Shown here: positions 6,686 through 6,727 of the stretch, piece after piece | Layout of the letters: the number at the start of each line of letters is the position of its first letter | Numbering within the stretch: position 1 is the stretch's first letter | NCBI GenBank assembly: GCA_020026225.1 | Contig: JAHHQU010000095.1 | Span: forward strand, 1 to 6,727 | Length of the DNA stretch: 6,727 nt | Source: Phocaeicola sp. | Lineage (GTDB): Bacteria > Bacteroidota > Bacteroidia > Bacteroidales > Bacteroidaceae | Reading direction: 5' to 3' | Notes under the pieces: generated by a model | What the model was told of the DNA's origin: nothing | The model's database searches: none | What the model saw: the letters and a program-made list of their open reading frames with translations, nothing else | Made by a program: the position numbers and the translations under genes

Positions 6686-6727
6686 TTAAGAACATCTTTA
6701 TCTATTGATATTCAATAATTTAGTTTA

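Noticed and set aside
1..6727. Mobile element, CRISPR array, defence island or toxin-antitoxin module
   Set aside because: No transposase, integrase, direct-repeat array or small paired genes are visible; all four full genes are housekeeping types with uniform codon style.

Overview
The window looks like ordinary chromosomal housekeeping sequence from a member of the Bacteroidales, most likely Bacteroides or Phocaeicola. This rests on TAnnTTTG-type -7 promoter boxes (170-177, 4516-4523 and, on the minus strand, 80-87), on the lack of Shine-Dalgarno sequences before three of the four protein genes, on moderately AT-rich codon use, and on the style of the proteins. The species cannot be fixed from the sequence alone.

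Layout: bases 1-51 hold the 5' two thirds of a tRNA gene with anticodon CAT on the minus strand, running off the left edge. Bases 52-204 are a divergent promoter region with a tRNA promoter on the minus strand and an ATPase promoter on the plus strand. Four plus-strand protein genes follow: a PMCA-type (P2B) calcium-transporting ATPase (205-2832), a YihX-like HAD phosphatase (2903-3529), the bifunctional riboflavin kinase/FAD synthetase RibF (3517-4440), and a DeaD/CsdA-like DEAD-box RNA helicase with a DbpA-type RNA-binding domain (4549-6471). A perfect 17-bp hairpin without a U-tract separates the first two genes. A perfect 17-bp intrinsic terminator closes the helicase gene. The last ~195 bases contain no convincing intact gene, only a short minus-strand coding-like remnant.

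The HAD gene and ribF overlap by 13 bp and are almost certainly co-transcribed and translationally coupled. The ATPase may share their transcript if the hairpin at 2845-2882 is leaky, because no clear promoter is visible in the 70-bp gap. The helicase has its own promoter and terminator and forms a separate unit.

No novel defence system, mobile element, CRISPR array or biosynthetic cluster is visible. The most interesting point is the tight HAD phosphatase-RibF coupling. It recalls the fused FMN hydrolase/riboflavin kinase of plants and suggests that the HAD enzyme may act on FMN or on a riboflavin-pathway phosphate.
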